Assembly (NCBI GenBank): GCA_036502625.1
Contig: DASXYG010000074.1
Coordinates: 1-64,000, forward strand
DNA from: DASXYG01 sp036502625
GTDB taxonomy: Bacteria; Actinomycetota; Actinomycetes; Streptosporangiales; Streptosporangiaceae
Direction: 5' to 3'
Length of the DNA: 64,000 bases
Position 1 is the first letter of the stretch, and each line of letters begins with the position of its first letter. The position numbers and the translations under genes were made by a program. Positions 61,129-64,000 of the stretch are shown here, in pieces. The notes below the pieces were generated by a model. It did no database searches, was not told the DNA's origin, and saw nothing but the letters and a program-made list of their open reading frames with translations.

Positions 61129-62175
61129 GTGACGGCCCCAGACGACAACGAGATTTCGCCGCACGTATCGGCGCTGCTCCGCGACACCGCCAACGAGGTC
61201 AAGCGGGTCATCGTCGGCCAGGAGCACATGGTCGAGCGGATGTTGGTCGCGCTCGTCGCCAAGGGCCACTGCCTCCTCGAGGGCGTCCCCGGCGTCGCCA
61301 AGAGCCTCGCGGTCGGCACCATGGCCAAGGTCATCGGCGGCACCTTCACCCGCCTGCAGTTCACCCCCGACCTCGTGCCGTCCGACATCGTCGGCACCCG
61401 CATCTTCCACCCGTCAAGCGAGAAGTTCGACGTCGAGCTCGGCCCGGTGTTCGCCAACTTCGTCCTCGCCGACGAGATCAACCGCGCCCCCGCGAAGGTG
61501 CAGTCGGCGCTGCTGGAGGTCATGGCCGAGCGGCAGGTCTCCCTGGCCGGCACCACCTATCCCCTGCCGAAGCCGTTCATCGTCATCGCCACCCAGAACC
61601 CCATCGAGTCCGAGGGCGTCTACCAGCTCCCCGAGGCGCAGCGCGACCGCTTCCTCATGAAGATCGACGTCACCTACCCCCAGGCGCACGAGGAGCTGGA
61701 GATCCTCCAGCGCATGAGCGTCGACCCGCCGGAGCCCGAGGAGGTCCTCGACCTCGACTCCCTCAGCGAGCTCCAGCGCGCCGCCGAGCACGTCTCGGTG
61801 CACCAGCTCGTCGCCGACTACGTCGTCCGCCTCGTCATGGCCACCCGCGAGCCCGACCAGTACGGCCTGGCCGAGATGCGCAGCGTCATCGAGATCGGCG
61901 CCAGCCCGCGCGCCACCCTCGGCCTCGTCTCCGCCGCCCGCGCCCTCGCGCTCATCCGCGGCCGCGACTACGTCCTGCCCGACGACGTACGCGACGTCGC
62001 GCGCGACGTCATGGGCCACCGCATCGTGCTGTCCTTCGACGCCCTCGCCGACGGCGTCGACACCGGCCACGTCGTCGAACGCGTCCTCGGCGCCGTCCCA
62101 CCGCCCCGGGTCGTGTGGAAGAAGCCGCAGGCCGGGGCCACCGGCGTCGGCCACCCGCAGCCGGACCCCGCCTGA
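61129..62175 (+). CDS. MoxR-family AAA+ ATPase
   Basis: A 348-residue AAA+ chaperone-like ATPase. Walker A is LLEGVPGVAKS, Walker B VLADEINRAPAKVQSALLEVM, sensor 1 ATQNPIESEGVYQLPEAQRDRF, and the C-terminal lid includes GASPRATLGLVSAARALA. MoxR proteins act with DUF58 and VWA proteins, which follow here in the classic order, and are thought to aid maturation or metal insertion of target proteins. GTG 61129 is preceded by GACGAGGACGAC; ATG 61051 would add 26 acidic residues and is a possible alternative. Confidence 0.92.
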   Translation: MTAPDDNEISPHVSALLRDTANEVKRVIVGQEHMVERMLVALVAKGHCLLEGVPGVAKSLAVGTMAKVIGGTFTRLQFTPDLVPSDIVGTRIFHPSSEKFDVELGPVFANFVLADEINRAPAKVQSALLEVMAERQVSLAGTTYPLPKPFIVIATQNPIESEGVYQLPEAQRDRFLMKIDVTYPQAHEELEILQRMSVDPPEPEEVLDLDSLSELQRAAEHVSVHQLVADYVVRLVMATREPDQYGLAEMRSVIEIGASPRATLGLVSAARALALIRGRDYVLPDDVRDVARDVMGHRIVLSFDALADGVDTGHVVERVLGAVPPPRVVWKKPQAGATGVGHPQPDPA

Positions 62176-62194
62176 CACCCCGAGGCCGATCACG

Positions 62195-63178
62195 ATGAGC
62201 GATCCAGCAAAGCGCCACGTCACCGTCTCCAGTCTCGCGCCCGAGCACGCCCTGCGCCGGATGGAGCTGAAGGTCCTACGCCGCCTCGACGGCCTGCTCC
62301 ACGGCGAGCACATGGGGCTGCTCCCCGGCCCCGGCAGCGAGCTCGCCGAGGCGCGCGTCTACCAGCCCGGCGAGGACGACGTCCGCTGGATGGACTGGAA
62401 CGTCACCGCCCGTACGACCGTCCCGCACGTCCGCGACCTCATCGCCGACCGCGAGCTGGAAACGTGGGCGCTGCTCGACCTGTCCGCCAGCATGGACTTC
62501 GGCACCGCCGCCATGGAGAAGCGCGACCTCGCTGTCGCCTCGCTGGCCGCCGTCGGGTTCCTCACCGCGCGGCTCGGCGACCGTTTCGGCGCGTACGTCC
62601 TGCACCACGGCAAGACGCGCCGCTTCCCGTCCAGGTCCGGCAAGCCGGCGCTGTTCGCGCTGCTCCAGGCGGTGCTCAACATGCCGCGCACCCCCGCCGA
62701 CGCGCCCGACCCGGTGCTCGCCGACGCGCTGCGCGGCCTCGTCCGCAGCCGCCCGAAACGCGGCATGCGCGTCGTCGTCTCCGACTTCCTCGAGGCCGAC
62801 AAGGACACCGGCGCCGACTCCGCGCACATCCGCGCCTGGGAGCGGCCCATGCGCCAGCTCGCCGTCCGCCACCAGGTGCTCGCCGTCGAGATCGTCGACC
62901 CGCGCGAGCTCGAGCTGCCCGACGTCGGCCTGGTGACGCTCACCGACCCGGAGTCCGGCGACGACCGCGAGGTGTACCTCTCCTCCGACGTCCGCGAGAA
63001 GTACGCGCGCCTCGCCGCCGCGCAGCGCGCCGCCACCGCCAAGGCGCTGCGCCGCTGCGGCGTCCCCCACCTGGTCCTCCGTACCGACCGCGACTGGGTG
63101 CTCGACATCGCGCGCTTCGTGATGCAGCAGCGCCGCGTCGCGCACCGCCAAGTACGCCCCAACGCCGGGGCCGTGTGA
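62195..63178 (+). CDS. DUF58 domain-containing protein
   Basis: A 327-residue cytosolic protein with the DUF58 core YQPGEDDVRWMDWNVTARTTVPHVRDLIADRELETWALLDLSASMDFG. The tail of that core (LLDLSASMDFG) matches a VWA-type metal-binding DxSxS. It lies 19 bp after the MoxR stop and 28 bp before the VWA gene. In related operons it bridges MoxR and membrane VWA proteins; its biochemical role is unproven. Confidence 0.92.
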   Translation: MSDPAKRHVTVSSLAPEHALRRMELKVLRRLDGLLHGEHMGLLPGPGSELAEARVYQPGEDDVRWMDWNVTARTTVPHVRDLIADRELETWALLDLSASMDFGTAAMEKRDLAVASLAAVGFLTARLGDRFGAYVLHHGKTRRFPSRSGKPALFALLQAVLNMPRTPADAPDPVLADALRGLVRSRPKRGMRVVVSDFLEADKDTGADSAHIRAWERPMRQLAVRHQVLAVEIVDPRELELPDVGLVTLTDPESGDDREVYLSSDVREKYARLAAAQRAATAKALRRCGVPHLVLRTDRDWVLDIARFVMQQRRVAHRQVRPNAGAV

Positions 63179-63206
63179 CGAAGATGAAGACGAGGAAAAC
63201 CCACCG

Positions 63207-64000
63207 ATGACCATCTGGGGCATCAAGTTCCTGGCACCCGAACGGTTCTGGACGCTGCTGGCGCTGCTCGTCCTCGTCGGCGTGTACGTGTTCCTGCAGG
63301 TCCGCCGCAAGCGCTACGCCGTGCGGTTCACGAACCTGTCGCTGCTTGACCAGGTGGCGCCGAAGCGGCCGGGCTGGCGCCGCCACGTGCCGGCGGGCTG
63401 CTTCATCCTGGCGCTGTTCGTGATGGTCACCGCGTGGGCGCGGCCGGCCAGCCCGGTCCAGGTGCCGCAGGACCGCGCGACGATCATCATCGCGATCGAC
63501 GTCTCCCCGTCGATGAAGGCCACCGACGTGCCGCCGAACCGGCTGGCCGCCGAGCAGACCGCGGCGAAGAAGTTCGTCGACCAGATCCCCGAGCGGTTCA
63601 ACATCGGGCTGGTCTCCTTCGGCGGCTACGCCCAGTCGCAGCAGCAGCCGACGTACGACCACGAGTCGGTGAAGCGCGCCGTGGACGGCCTGCAGTTCGT
63701 CAACTCCACCGCCATCGGCGAGGCGGTGTTCAAGTCGCTGGACGACATCCGCAACTTCGACGCCCAGGCCAAGGAGAAGCCGCCGCCCTCGGCGATCGTG
63801 CTGCTGTCCGACGGCGACAACACCGTGGGCCGGTCGATCTCCAGCGCCGTCGACGCCGCCACGCAGGCCAAGGTGCCGGTGTCGACCATCGCGTACGGCA
63901 CCGACTCCGGCACCATCGAGCAGGACGGCCAGCAGGTGCCCGTCACCGTGAACCCCGAGGCGCTGCGCACGCTCGCCGAGGGCACCCACGGCCACGCCTA
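63207..64000 (+). CDS. VWA-domain membrane protein (BatA-like), cut by the window end
   Basis: The frame is open from ATG 63207 to the last base, giving 264 residues so far. Two N-terminal hydrophobic helices (FWTLLALLVLVGVYVFL and CFILALFVMVTAWA) precede a VWA domain with a complete metal site: IIIAIDVSPSMKATDV (DxSxS), NSTAIGEAV (Thr) and LLSDGDN (Asp). A BatA-type protein would continue for about 60 residues to a third helix. The start lies after GACGAGGAAAACCCACC. It completes a MoxR-DUF58-VWA operon. Confidence 0.92.
   Translation, partial: MTIWGIKFLAPERFWTLLALLVLVGVYVFLQVRRKRYAVRFTNLSLLDQVAPKRPGWRRHVPAGCFILALFVMVTAWARPASPVQVPQDRATIIIAIDVSPSMKATDVPPNRLAAEQTAAKKFVDQIPERFNIGLVSFGGYAQSQQQPTYDHESVKRAVDGLQFVNSTAIGEAVFKSLDDIRNFDAQAKEKPPPSAIVLLSDGDNTVGRSISSAVDAATQAKVPVSTIAYGTDSGTIEQDGQQVPVTVNPEALRTLAEGTHGHA

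Overview
The window is 64 kb of very GC-rich DNA (third codon positions almost all G or C) with the marks of a mycelial actinobacterium, most like Streptosporangiales/Thermomonosporaceae (Actinomadura-like). Supporting features are a mycothiol-type maleylpyruvate isomerase-fold protein, an ECF42 sigma factor with its DGPF partner, a DUF574-type methyltransferase, a CobN cobaltochelatase under a cobalamin riboswitch, many GTG/TTG starts, several predicted leaderless starts and a striking abundance of the heptamer CGTACGG. I see no rRNA, tRNA, CRISPR array, prophage or insertion sequence, so this looks like ordinary chromosome-arm style DNA made of small catabolic and regulatory modules. Taxonomy is inference from style only.

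Layout. 1-6 kb: a TetR-plsC pair with a perfect operator over the start, a small membrane protein, a flavin-binding Nim-like protein, exonuclease III, and a minus-strand araC-unknown-azlC-azlD group. 6-13.8 kb: a G-rich spacer, then a tightly overlapping six-gene operon (alpha/beta hydrolase, Tat lipoprotein binding protein, fused permease, ATPase, class III CoA-transferase, CitE-like lyase) that reads as uptake, CoA activation and C-C cleavage of an unknown organic acid. 13.8-18 kb: divergent marR/MFS and divergent XRE-regulator/SDR pairs. The XRE start region is triplicated as a 56-bp tandem repeat that makes two 19-residue mini-ORFs chained by stop/start overlaps.

18-27 kb: a 1,460-residue cobN with a repetitive linker of about 250 residues and an upstream cobalamin riboswitch; an amidohydrolase plus DUF3100 membrane protein; DGPF protein plus ECF42 sigma factor. 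27-34 kb: histidine kinase/response regulator/methyltransferase, AraC regulator, malate dehydrogenase, proline iminopeptidase, and two tandem secreted paralogues with a conserved NDCxPxCAxGHFHT motif. 34-43.5 kb: MPI-fold protein, MFS pump, and an acyl-CoA module (two paired acyl-CoA dehydrogenases, an NDP-forming acyl-CoA synthetase, a divergent crotonase, TetR) with two copies of one operator-like element exactly 60 bp apart, then an alpha/beta hydrolase.

43.5-53.5 kb: a small ORF with structured RNA, a TetR regulator, and a seven-gene operon of two YtcJ-type amidohydrolases flanking a peptide-type ABC binding protein, plus DppBCDF-like components. 53.5-64 kb: a SnoaL-tailed ECF sigma factor; a LacI-controlled sugar ABC transporter ending in an exported nucleoside hydrolase; a membrane protein with a remnant kinase-like N-lobe; and a MoxR-DUF58-VWA operon cut by the right edge. 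The best candidates for undescribed biology are the repeat-chained mini-ORFs at 17.0 kb, the CoA-transferase/lyase uptake operon at 6.7-13.8 kb and the dual-amidohydrolase transporter operon at 44.8-53.5 kb.
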